Under the pieces are notes generated by a model that was given only the letters and a program-made list of their open reading frames with translations, ran no database searches and was not told the DNA's origin. A stretch of DNA of 64,000 nucleotides from Ignavibacteriales bacterium (GTDB lineage: Bacteria; Bacteroidota; Ignavibacteria; Tepidaquicellales; Tepidaquicellaceae): positions 496,001 to 560,000 of the forward strand of contig JACKAC010000002.1 of the NCBI GenBank assembly GCA_020635255.1. The letters are read 5' to 3'. Numbering within the stretch: the first letter of the stretch is position 1; each line of letters opens with the position of its first letter. Below are positions 8,271 to 16,332 of this stretch, one piece after another. The translations under genes were made by a program, and so were the position numbers.

Positions 8271-8738
8271 TACCCCAATATTATCAATCCCTATCTTAAA
8301 ATTTCCACAGAAAAAGCTATTCTCGTCTAAATTTATTAGCTTTTTTACTATGAATCCAATAAATTTTTAGTAAGAATATTTAGTTTGTATTTTAAGTATT
8401 TTTCTTTTAAGTTTATACTGCGTTTATTTAAATGTTAATTATTATTAATGATTGATGAGTAAGTTTTAAAACAGTTTCTCAAGTGAAATAGAATTAACAT
8501 TTGATAAATTAACTAGAATTAGTGTATTTCTTTGAATATATTATCACTTTTAGAAGAGTATCTGGGTTATAAATTTGTCACAAGGGATTATCAGCGGTTT
8601 TCCCCGGTGGCAATTTTTTTTTATATGCATATGTAGTTACGAGACTAATGATGCAAAAAAATTTAATAACAATAGTGAGATGGCTTTTTTAATTAAAAAA
8701 TGTGAGCCAATTGGCGGAGCCATGCCCGGAGTCGTAAT
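8271..8738. other. 468-base non-coding gap inside the polysaccharide locus
   Basis: The only gap over 300 bases in the locus. It is very AT-rich and I see no credible coding frame in it. It holds a terminator-like inverted repeat near its start (8311-8346), a short GC-rich patch at about 8587-8610, and an AT-rich inverted repeat close to the next gene (TGGCT at 8681-8685, AGCCA at 8704-8708, with a TTTTTT/AAAAAA core between). A ribosome site GGAG at 8728-8731 serves the next ATG. It may contain an internal promoter or a point where the antiterminator is needed. Confidence 0.5.
8311..8346 (+). terminator. AT-rich hairpin with T-run, possible intrinsic terminator
   Basis: AAAAAGCTA at 8311-8319 is the exact reverse complement of TAGCTTTTT at 8337-8345, separated by a 17-base loop and ending in six Ts. 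The stem has only two G:C pairs, so it would be weak. It lies 40 bases after the WbpD-type gene, the right place for a terminator between two sub-units of the locus. Confidence 0.4.
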
Positions 8739-9683
8739 ATGAAAGTACTTGTAACAGGTGGTGGCGGTTTTATCGGTTCAAACATCGTCGAAGAATTATT
8801 AAGACAGGGGTTTGAAGTTAATGTCATCGATAATTTCTCGACTGGAAAGAGAGAAAACCTCTCTCCTTTTGAAAAAGATATTAACCTCATCGAAGGCGAC
8901 ATCAGGAGTTACCACATAGTGCAGGAAGCTGTAAACGGTGTCGATGTTATTCTGCATCAAGCCGCTCTTCCTTCGGTACCGCGTTCGATAAAAGACCCGA
9001 TAACAACTAACGAGGTTAATATAAGCGGTACGCTTAATCTGCTCGAGAGCGCGGTGAAAGCAAACGTGAAGAGGTTTGTTTACGCGTCGTCTTCATCTGT
9101 TTATGGCGACAGCCCCCAACTTCCTAAAAAAGAGACTATGGAGCCAAACCCGCTTTCTCCTTATGCTGTGTCTAAACTTGCGGGCGAGAAGTATTGCCAG
9201 GTGTTTAACAGGATATACGGAATAGAAACGATTTGTTTAAGATATTTCAATGTGTTTGGACTGAGGCAGGATCCTACCTCCCAGTATTCTGCGGTGATAC
9301 CGAAATTCATAACACTTATGATGAATGACAAACAGCCGGTTATATATGGAGACGGTAAGCAGTCTAGGGATTTTACGTATGTGGCTAACGTGGTAAAGGC
9401 AAACCTGCTGGCGGCGACGAAGGAAATAGACGGAAGCTATACGCTCAATTGCGCGTGTCATGACAGAATTGACCTGATTGAGCTTGTGAAAAAGATAAAT
9501 GCCCAGCTGGGTAAAGATATTGAGCCTGTTTTTGCTGATGCGAGAAAAGGCGACGTTAAACACTCATTTGCGGACATCGATCTGGCAAAGGAAAAACTGG
9601 ATTATGAGGTGGTTGTAAATTTCGACGAGGGGCTTAGCCTCACGATTGAAAACCTGGAAGGAATTCGGAATCTTACAATATAG
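8739..9683 (+). CDS. UDP-sugar 4-epimerase-like SDR (WbpP/Gne or GalE type)
   Basis: An extended short-chain dehydrogenase/reductase of 314 residues with NAD motif GGGGFIGSN, the substrate-side motif QAALPSVPRSIKDP, a Ser-rich strand SSSSVYGD, catalytic YAVSK (YxxxK) and RYFNVFG. These are typical of UDP-GlcNAc/UDP-Glc 4-epimerases, with the WbpP-like group closest by eye. It would interconvert gluco and galacto forms of a UDP-sugar for the polymer. It opens the second part of the locus after the long gap, with a clear GGAG site seven bases before ATG 8739, and is followed by export genes. Substrate cannot be fixed from sequence alone. Confidence 0.82.
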   Translation: MKVLVTGGGGFIGSNIVEELLRQGFEVNVIDNFSTGKRENLSPFEKDINLIEGDIRSYHIVQEAVNGVDVILHQAALPSVPRSIKDPITTNEVNISGTLNLLESAVKANVKRFVYASSSSVYGDSPQLPKKETMEPNPLSPYAVSKLAGEKYCQVFNRIYGIETICLRYFNVFGLRQDPTSQYSAVIPKFITLMMNDKQPVIYGDGKQSRDFTYVANVVKANLLAATKEIDGSYTLNCACHDRIDLIELVKKINAQLGKDIEPVFADARKGDVKHSFADIDLAKEKLDYEVVVNFDEGLSLTIENLEGIRNLTI

Positions 9684-9726
9684 TAATTAATTGTTTAGTA
9701 AGTATTATTTATTTAAATTAACTGAT

Positions 9727-10272
9727 ATGGTAAAAAGGTATGTAGGAAATTTTCTCGTTTTAGTGGCTTTGTCCGCTATTTTCCCGGTTTTTGTCAATGC
9801 CCAGGATAGCAATGACGTGAGGATTGGCGTTGAGGAACTGAGAAAATCAGGTGCTAATTATTATAATTATGCTGACCTGGATAAGGTGAATATTGAAGTA
9901 AACCTTTGGGGCTATGTTAAAAGCCCGGGCAAATATCTCATTCCCCAGGGAACAACCGCAATAGATCTAATTACACTGGGAGGAGGCCCGACTATAGATG
10001 CTATGCTTAATGATATAAGGATAGTAAGATTGAAGAATGATACATTAAATATTTCTAAGGACCAGATCATTAATATCGATTATAATGATTTTTTGTGGGA
10101 GGATAAGATAAAATCCGGTATGAAGAAAAACCCGGTATTGATGCCCGGAGATATTATTCTTGTACCGGGTGAGCCCAGATACTTCTTTAGGGAAAATCTA
10201 AGCATAATATTATCAGTTGGTTCATTTTTGTTGACAGCAACTGTTCTTGTAATTAATATCGTAAACAAATAA
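9727..10272 (+). CDS. Periplasmic SLBB-domain polysaccharide export protein
   Basis: A signal peptide (about residues 1-25, ending VFVNAQ) leads to a single SLBB-like domain (NIEVNLWGYVKSPGKYLIP and LITLGGGP) and a C-terminal hydrophobic helix (about 158-178). It lacks the N-terminal Poly_export domain of full Wza proteins, so it is a short accessory form like those beside Wzc in Bacteroidota. The frame also allows a TTG start at 9691, but ATG 9727 gives a normal signal peptide and is preferred. Its stop is immediately followed by the Wzc-type gene, so the two probably form one machine spanning the periplasm. Confidence 0.8.
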   Translation: MVKRYVGNFLVLVALSAIFPVFVNAQDSNDVRIGVEELRKSGANYYNYADLDKVNIEVNLWGYVKSPGKYLIPQGTTAIDLITLGGGPTIDAMLNDIRIVRLKNDTLNISKDQIINIDYNDFLWEDKIKSGMKKNPVLMPGDIILVPGEPRYFFRENLSIILSVGSFLLTATVLVINIVNK

Positions 10273-12531
10273 ATGCCCGACAAAGACTTAATAAACTTCG
10301 AAGAATTTAAAAAGAACGGCGAGCCTTTTGAGAGTCCAAAGGTGCAGAGAGATCTTATTAGTGAATATCTCAGCATTCTGCGCGCAAATATCATACCTAT
10401 ATTACTCATACTGGTTGTAAGCGTTGTTGTAACATTTTTATTCTTAAGGAAATCGATTAACGTATATAAGGCTACAACTGTTATTCAGATCGAACCCCCG
10501 CAGGGAAACATACTGCAGTCAAGTTTTGGTGATGTTGAGATTTCAAAGGATGAGAGATATATTGCAAACCAGATAGAGGTCCTGAAAAGTTATATTATAA
10601 GAGACCTTGTAGCAGGTGCCTTGCTGGACTCTATTCCTCATAGGGATGATCTTAAATATTTTAATTTCCTGGTTTCAAATTCTGAAAATTCAGGAGTATC
10701 TATTCCATCAAAGGAGGTCTTGCGTAAAAAGCTGATAGGGATTGTGGAAGCAAACCAAAAGAAGGGTCTTGACGCGGTAGATATATCGGTCGAAGGTCCG
10801 TATTTTAATGAAGCACAGCTTATAACTCTGACCTACGCAACTGTTTACCTGAACTATAATCTGGAGTTAAGCAGGGAAGATATACAGAACGTAAAAAACT
10901 ATTTAAATTCCGAAAAGGATAAGAAGCTTAATGAATTGAATGACGCAGAGGCATCACTCGAAGAATTTCAAAAACGAACTGGAATAATACAACTCGATGA
11001 GCAGACGACCAATCTGGTAAGAACCATATCAGACTATGATGTTGAGAAGAATACCGCTGAAATAGAGCTCAAGGCAAACCAGCAAAGGATGAATGTTCTT
11101 ACTAGCGAGTATGAAAAAATAGATTCAAATTTTGTTGATTATGTAGATGCGAGACTAAATTCGAGTCTCCTTGCTCAGATACAGAGTGAAATAGCCAAGA
11201 TAGAGGTAGCAAGGGATGTCGATATTGCAAGTACGAATGATGAAAGGGTAAAAGAAAAGATAAGGGCAGATGCAAATAAGAAAATATCGGCACTTCAGAC
11301 TCAACTCAACCAACAGATCGAAATTTTTAAAAAAGGATTGGACTCGGATACTCCCGATGAACTGAAAGGAGTTTATGACAGGATAATAGATGCAAGGATA
11401 GATTCAAAAAGGCTAAGTTCAAGGATAGCTTCTTTGGGAGGTGTAATTGGAATTTACGAGGGTAAGTTTTCTCAATTACCGTCGCAAAGTATTGAACTTG
11501 CTAAACTGCAGAGGACAAGAAATTCTACCGAGAAACTCTATCTGACGCTCGAAGAAAAATATCAAGAAGCTACTATAAACGAGAGGTCGAGATTAGGAAA
11601 TGTATCTATACTAGACCCGGGGTACGATAACTACGGTCCTGTAGCTCCGGATCGGCCCAGGATAATGCTTTTCGGTGCCATTACAGGTTTGATACTTGGT
11701 ATAGCATTTGCATTTTTGAGGAATTATTTCGACAAGACCATCAAAACTCCGGACGAGATCGAGGACAAGGGAGGAAGCCTGCTGTCATGGATTCCGAACA
11801 TAGAAAATATCAGCGCCAATACAGGAATAGAATCGGAATTTGTGGTATATCTCAGACCTACGTCAGCCGTATCCGAATCATTCAAAGCACTTAGGACAAG
11901 GATACAATTTTCTAAATTACAGTCGAGACCATTGCAGACGATTCTCGTAACAAGTTCTATACCGTCTGAAGGTAAGACGCTTGTCTCCGTCAACCTTGCG
12001 GGAAGTTTTGCTCAGGCAGGTAAAAAAGTTCTGCTTCTCGATTGCGATCTGCGAAAACCCAAAGTGCATACCTTCTTCAAGGAAGAGCGCTACCCTGGTC
12101 TGAGTGATTATCTTTTTAATAATGTTGAGTTTGACGAGATAGTGAGAGAGACAGCGCTCGAAGGAATGTATTTTATAACGAGTGGTACCATACCTCCAAA
12201 TCCATCGGAGCTTTTAGGATCAATGCAAATGAAAAAGTTTCTTGATTTCCTAAAGGAGAAATACGATTATATAGTAATAGACTCTCCACCACTAATAACA
12301 GTTACGGATTCGGAGATATTATTTAATATCACAGACGGAACGGTGTTGATCGCGCAGGCAAATAAGACACCTACGGAAACATTCTGGAAAACCTACCAGA
12401 CACTTTACAATAAAAATCCGCATAACCTGCTGGGCTGTGTTTTGAATAATTTCAGCTTCAAGAGCTCATATGGTTATTATTATAACTACTATTATTATTA
12501 CTCCAGACCAGAAGAGCGTGCCAAGAAGTAA
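10273..12531 (+). CDS. wzc: Wzc-type polysaccharide co-polymerase and tyrosine autokinase
   Basis: A 752-residue inner-membrane protein. It has an N-terminal Wzz domain after a first helix (about residues 40-58), a long coiled-coil periplasmic part, a second helix (about 465-482), and a cytoplasmic BY-kinase domain with Walker A SSIPSEGKT (Lys568), Walker A' LLLDCDLRKP and Walker B VIDSPP. The tail has nine tyrosines within residues 733-743, the autophosphorylation cluster. This class controls chain length and export of Wzy-made polymers. It directly follows the SLBB protein, matching the usual Wza-Wzc order. The last bases encode the Tyr tail in a TAT-rich tract and overlap the start of neuB by 14 bases. 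Confidence 0.92.
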   Translation: MPDKDLINFEEFKKNGEPFESPKVQRDLISEYLSILRANIIPILLILVVSVVVTFLFLRKSINVYKATTVIQIEPPQGNILQSSFGDVEISKDERYIANQIEVLKSYIIRDLVAGALLDSIPHRDDLKYFNFLVSNSENSGVSIPSKEVLRKKLIGIVEANQKKGLDAVDISVEGPYFNEAQLITLTYATVYLNYNLELSREDIQNVKNYLNSEKDKKLNELNDAEASLEEFQKRTGIIQLDEQTTNLVRTISDYDVEKNTAEIELKANQQRMNVLTSEYEKIDSNFVDYVDARLNSSLLAQIQSEIAKIEVARDVDIASTNDERVKEKIRADANKKISALQTQLNQQIEIFKKGLDSDTPDELKGVYDRIIDARIDSKRLSSRIASLGGVIGIYEGKFSQLPSQSIELAKLQRTRNSTEKLYLTLEEKYQEATINERSRLGNVSILDPGYDNYGPVAPDRPRIMLFGAITGLILGIAFAFLRNYFDKTIKTPDEIEDKGGSLLSWIPNIENISANTGIESEFVVYLRPTSAVSESFKALRTRIQFSKLQSRPLQTILVTSSIPSEGKTLVSVNLAGSFAQAGKKVLLLDCDLRKPKVHTFFKEERYPGLSDYLFNNVEFDEIVRETALEGMYFITSGTIPPNPSELLGSMQMKKFLDFLKEKYDYIVIDSPPLITVTDSEILFNITDGTVLIAQANKTPTETFWKTYQTLYNKNPHNLLGCVLNNFSFKSSYGYYYNYYYYYSRPEERAKK

Positions 12532-13531
12532 AAACCCGGTATTGATCATAGCAGAAATAGCCCAGGCTCACGATGGCAGCCTCGGCATGGCGCACGCCTA
12601 TATCGACGCAGTAGCCGGAAAAGCCGACGCAGTGAAATTCCAGACACACATTGCCTCTGCAGAGAGCACACCGGCTGAGCCCTGGCGCGTGCAATTCAGC
12701 AAGCAAGATAAGTCACGTTATGACTATTGGAGGCGGATGGAATTTACTCAGGACCAGTGGCGCGAGCTAAAAGAGCATGCGAATGAAAAAGATCTTATCT
12801 TTATAAGCTCCCCATTCTCAATTGAGGCAGTCGACCTTTTGATCGGGATTAGCACTGATGCATGGAAAATAGCTTCCGGAGAAGTAAGCAATTTACCACT
12901 ATTTGAGAAAGTGGCATCTACTGGGCAAAAGATTTTTCTTTCCACCGGGATGAGCCCGATGGCGGAGATAGATAGGGCAGTGGAACTGCTCAGCAAGGAT
13001 AGCAAGGAGCTAACAGTCATGCAGTGTACGTCGCTTTACCCGACACCGCCGGAAAAAGTCGGGCTAAATATGATGGATGTGTACAGGGAGCGATACGGTG
13101 TGAAAGCAGGGCTGTCGGACCATACGGGGAGTGTCTATACCGGTTTAGCAGCGGCGGCAATGGGAGCAGATGCTATAGAGGTACACGTAACGTTTTCTAG
13201 AGAGATGTTTGGACCGGACGTGCCGGTGTCGCTCACTATGGAAGAGTTAAAAATGCTGTACGACGGGGCGAACTACATTCGAACGGTACAGGAAAATCCC
13301 GTCGATAAGGATGCTATGGCTGAAGAGCTGACTGATATGAGAAAGCTATTCAATAAGAGCATAGTGGCAAGGGATGATATAGCAAAGGGGACGGTAATAA
13401 GCGAAGATATGCTTGCATTTAAAAAGCCGGGTACGGGACTATCACCGGATAAGGCAGGCTCACTCACTGAAAAAAAGGCAGTACGGGATATAAAAAAGGA
13501 CGAGTTAATATTGCTGTCGGACATTGAGTAA
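12518..13531 (+). CDS. neuB: N-acetylneuraminate/nonulosonate synthase (NeuB family)
   Basis: Condenses phosphoenolpyruvate with an N-acyl mannosamine-type sugar to form a nine-carbon nonulosonic acid. The 337-residue protein has the NeuB barrel (IAEIAQAHDGSLGMA near the N-terminus, QCTSLYPTPPEKVGLN, LSDHTGS, EVHVTF) and a C-terminal SAF antifreeze-like domain (from about 275). I chose GTG 12518 because the family starts just before the IAEI strand; the frame extends back to 12470, but only through the tyrosine-coding tail of wzc and adds an Ile/Thr run unlike the family. It overlaps neuC by eight bases. Whether the product is sialic, legionaminic or another acid is not decided by this gene. 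Confidence 0.9.
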   Translation: MPRSKNPVLIIAEIAQAHDGSLGMAHAYIDAVAGKADAVKFQTHIASAESTPAEPWRVQFSKQDKSRYDYWRRMEFTQDQWRELKEHANEKDLIFISSPFSIEAVDLLIGISTDAWKIASGEVSNLPLFEKVASTGQKIFLSTGMSPMAEIDRAVELLSKDSKELTVMQCTSLYPTPPEKVGLNMMDVYRERYGVKAGLSDHTGSVYTGLAAAAMGADAIEVHVTFSREMFGPDVPVSLTMEELKMLYDGANYIRTVQENPVDKDAMAEELTDMRKLFNKSIVARDDIAKGTVISEDMLAFKKPGTGLSPDKAGSLTEKKAVRDIKKDELILLSDIE

Positions 13532-14684
13532 AAAAAGAAAAATAAGCGTAGTAGTCTCAGCCCGCCCGAGTTATTCAAGGATAAAGACGGCACTGCAGGC
13601 TATCAAAGACCATCCTGAACTCGAACTTCAACTGGTTGTAGGAGCATCGGCATTGCTTGATAGATATGGTAACGCGGTCGATTACATAGAAAAGGATGGA
13701 TTTGACATCGCGTCAAAAGTTTACATGGTGCTGGAGGGAGAAAATCTCACTTCCATGGCAAAGACAACAGGCTTAGGATTACTGGAAATAACGACGGCAT
13801 TCGATAATCTAAGACCGGACATAGTGGTAACTGTAGCCGACAGATTTGAGACGATAGCGACGGCAATCGCGGCGTCGTATATGAATATACCCGTCGCGCA
13901 TGTACAGGGCGGAGAAGTTACAGGCAATATTGACGAACGCGTTCGGCACGCAGTTACAAAACTCTCCGATATACATTTTGTGTCAACGCAGAGATCTTAC
14001 GACAGGGTCATTGCAATGGGTGAGAATGCCGAAAGGGTTTTTATAACCGGCTGCCCATCGATAGATATTGCAAACGAAGTCGCAATTAACTCCGCACTGG
14101 ATTTTGATCCTTTCAAAAAATATGGCGGGGTAGGTAATGTTACGGATATTTCAAATGGATACATAGTTGCCATGCAGCACCCGGTTACGACCGAATACGG
14201 CATGTCGCGGGCACACGTAAACGAGACACTTAATGCTGTAAAAGATCTCGACATCCCCGTGTTCTGGTTCTGGCCTAATGTGGACGCTGGAGCGGATGGC
14301 ACATCAAAGGGAATAAGGGCATTCAGGGAAAAGAACCCCGGCACGAAGATACATTTCTTTAAGAGCATGGAACCGATGGACTTTTTAAAGATGCTAAAGA
14401 ACAGCAAGTGCCTGGTGGGAAACTCCAGTGTTGGGATAAGAGAGTCCTCATTCCTGGGCGTACCGGTGGTGAACATCGGCTCCCGGCAGAGAGGACGTGA
14501 AAGAGGAAGGAACGTGTTAGACGTAGATTACGATTCCGAACTTATAAAGAGTGCCATTGAGAAGCAGATGAGCGCAGGTCACTATGAGAGAGACACAATA
14601 TACGGAGACGGAAAGGCAGGCGAGAAGATCGCAGACCTGCTTGCCTCAGCTCCGCTTACCATAGACAAAATCATTTCTTATTGA
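13524..14684 (+). CDS. neuC: UDP-GlcNAc 2-epimerase, hydrolysing (NeuC family)
   Basis: A 386-residue GT-B-fold epimerase that releases ManNAc (or a related mannosamine) from UDP-GlcNAc for NeuB. It shows the early ARPSYSRIK motif, HVQGGEVTGNIDE, ATKLSDIHF-like AVTKLSDIHF, and a C-terminal GNSSVGIRESSFLGVPVVNIG. These are standard NeuC/LegG family landmarks; LegG members act on UDP-diacetamido sugars, but no legionaminic-type 4,6-dehydratase and transaminase pair is adjacent, so simple ManNAc production is more likely. The TTG start at 13524 lies inside the neuB stop region (8-base overlap). Confidence 0.9.
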   Translation: MSKKRKISVVVSARPSYSRIKTALQAIKDHPELELQLVVGASALLDRYGNAVDYIEKDGFDIASKVYMVLEGENLTSMAKTTGLGLLEITTAFDNLRPDIVVTVADRFETIATAIAASYMNIPVAHVQGGEVTGNIDERVRHAVTKLSDIHFVSTQRSYDRVIAMGENAERVFITGCPSIDIANEVAINSALDFDPFKKYGGVGNVTDISNGYIVAMQHPVTTEYGMSRAHVNETLNAVKDLDIPVFWFWPNVDAGADGTSKGIRAFREKNPGTKIHFFKSMEPMDFLKMLKNSKCLVGNSSVGIRESSFLGVPVVNIGSRQRGRERGRNVLDVDYDSELIKSAIEKQMSAGHYERDTIYGDGKAGEKIADLLASAPLTIDKIISY

Positions 14685-15634
14685 ACTTCACCCCAAAGAT
14701 CTTAATTGCAGAACCTGAAGATTTCAGCGAAGAGGCTGTAAATCATTTGAGGCAATTTGCGGAAGTTACTCTTAAACCTGTGAGGGAGAGCGAACTAAGG
14801 GATCACCTTGCAAAGTATGACGTACTATGGATGCGTCTGGGTTTCAGGATAGACGAGAAAGCATTTGGTGAGAACGCAAGGTGCAGGATAATAGTCAGTC
14901 CTGTGACCGGTACAGACCATATCGACGAAGAATTTTGCAAAAGCAAAGGTATTGAAATAATTTCACTGCGGGGAGAATCCGAGTTTTTAAAAGAGATAAG
15001 AGCGACGGCTGAGCTAACGGTAGGAATGGCGATAGCTTTGATGCGGAACGCGATCCCGGCATACAGCTCGGTAATGAAAGGGGAATGGGACAGGGATATA
15101 TTCAGAGGAAATGAAATATACGAAAAGACTGTGGGTATAGCGGGTATGGGAAGATTGGGAAAGATCACAGCGGGTTATTTTAAGGCGTTCGGTGCGGATG
15201 TCATTGGTTATGACATAAGAGAAGACTTCCCGGAAGATATAAAAAGGATGGCTTCGCTAAAGGAACTGGTCGAATTGTCGGATATAGTGAGCATTCATCT
15301 GAGCTACACAAAGGAAACGGAGGACATATTCGATGAGGAGATGTTCAGCTATTTCAAAAAAGATGCTTTTTTGATAAATACTTCGAGGGGTGGTGTGATA
15401 AACGAGAGTGCGCTTTTGGATGCCCTCACTGAGGGAAGGATAAAAGGCGCAGCTGTCGATGTTATAAAGGATGAGAAAGGTTTTACAAAGGATAATCCTT
15501 TAATAAAGTTCGCATCAGAAAATAGGAATCTTTTAATTCTGCCTCATATAGGCGGAAATACGTATGAATCATTTGCAAAGACGGAAATGTTCATAGCAGA
15601 GAAATTAGTTGAAAAAATGGAGAGTATTTTTTGA
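14681..15634 (+). CDS. D-isomer-specific 2-hydroxyacid dehydrogenase family protein
   Basis: A 317-residue protein with the substrate-binding and NAD domains of this family: GIAGMGRLGKITAGYFKAFG (about residue 152) is the nucleotide motif, NTSRGGVI (about 236) follows the catalytic Arg region, and LPHIGGNT (about 285) carries the catalytic His. Members reduce 2-keto acids or oxidise 2-hydroxy acids. Here it is inserted between neuC and neuA with four-base overlaps on both sides (TTG starts), so it is made with the nonulosonate enzymes. It may modify the alpha-keto acid or its precursor, or act as a redox recycler; this is speculation. Not part of classic sialic acid operons. Confidence 0.83.
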   Translation: MNFTPKILIAEPEDFSEEAVNHLRQFAEVTLKPVRESELRDHLAKYDVLWMRLGFRIDEKAFGENARCRIIVSPVTGTDHIDEEFCKSKGIEIISLRGESEFLKEIRATAELTVGMAIALMRNAIPAYSSVMKGEWDRDIFRGNEIYEKTVGIAGMGRLGKITAGYFKAFGADVIGYDIREDFPEDIKRMASLKELVELSDIVSIHLSYTKETEDIFDEEMFSYFKKDAFLINTSRGGVINESALLDALTEGRIKGAAVDVIKDEKGFTKDNPLIKFASENRNLLILPHIGGNTYESFAKTEMFIAEKLVEKMESIF

Positions 15635-16329
15635 CGAAGATACTCGGCATAATCCCGGCACGCGGAGGCTCAAAAAGATTGCCGGGAAAGAACACTCGTT
15701 TATTGGGAGGAAAACCTCTTATAGCAAGAACGATAGATTCCGCTTTAGCTTCAAAAAAACTGGACAGAGTAGCCGTCAGTTCGGATTCGGAAGATGTATT
15801 AGCATTTGCAAAGGATCATGACAACGAGAATCTTTTCTTTTTAAAAAGACCGGAAGAAATATCGAGAGACGACTCTCCCGCAATAGAGTATGTAAACCAC
15901 GTGCGTGAATTTTTTAAAGGAAATGGAGAAGAGTTCGATGTGGTTGTGATACTTCAGCCGAGCTCGCCATTTACAAGCCCTGAGGACATTGACGGCACAA
16001 TAAGCCTGCTGTTAGATTCCGGAGCTGATTCGGCAGTAAGCGTGGTAAAGCTTGCACATGATATCAATCCTCTGAAAATGAAGATCATGGACGGTGATAA
16101 ACTATTACCGTATTTAGAAGAAGAGAAAGGAAGAATGGAAGAGGGTAAGTTGCCGGAGATATACGTAAGGAACTGCTCAGTTTATGCATCGAAAAAAAGA
16201 GTCATAGACGCAGGCAGGATAATTGGGGATGACTGCAGAGGGTATATAATGCCGAGAGAGAGGTCGGTTGATATTAATGATGAGTTCGATTTTCTTCTCT
16301 CCGAATTTTTGAATTCCCGGAGAGTTTAG
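15631..16329 (+). CDS. neuA: CMP-nonulosonate cytidylyltransferase (NeuA family)
   Basis: Activates the nonulosonic acid with CTP to the CMP-sugar used by glycosyltransferases. The 232-residue protein has the cytidylyltransferase signature IIPARGGSKRLPGKN at its start, SSDSEDV, the ILQPSSPF motif and RNCSVYASK. It is a single-domain form without the esterase domain of some NeuA proteins. TTG 15631 overlaps the preceding stop by four bases. With neuB and neuC it makes a complete CMP-nonulosonate pathway from UDP-GlcNAc. It resembles NeuA/LegF/PseF equally, so the exact sugar remains open. Confidence 0.9.
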   Translation: MTKILGIIPARGGSKRLPGKNTRLLGGKPLIARTIDSALASKKLDRVAVSSDSEDVLAFAKDHDNENLFFLKRPEEISRDDSPAIEYVNHVREFFKGNGEEFDVVVILQPSSPFTSPEDIDGTISLLLDSGADSAVSVVKLAHDINPLKMKIMDGDKLLPYLEEEKGRMEEGKLPEIYVRNCSVYASKKRVIDAGRIIGDDCRGYIMPRERSVDINDEFDFLLSEFLNSRRV

Positions 16330-16332
16330 CAT

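Noticed and set aside
12470..12517. Longer NeuB with 16 extra N-terminal residues
   Set aside because: The added part is read from the tyrosine-tail DNA of wzc in another frame and gives an Ile/Thr run unlike NeuB; GTG 12518 fits the family length.
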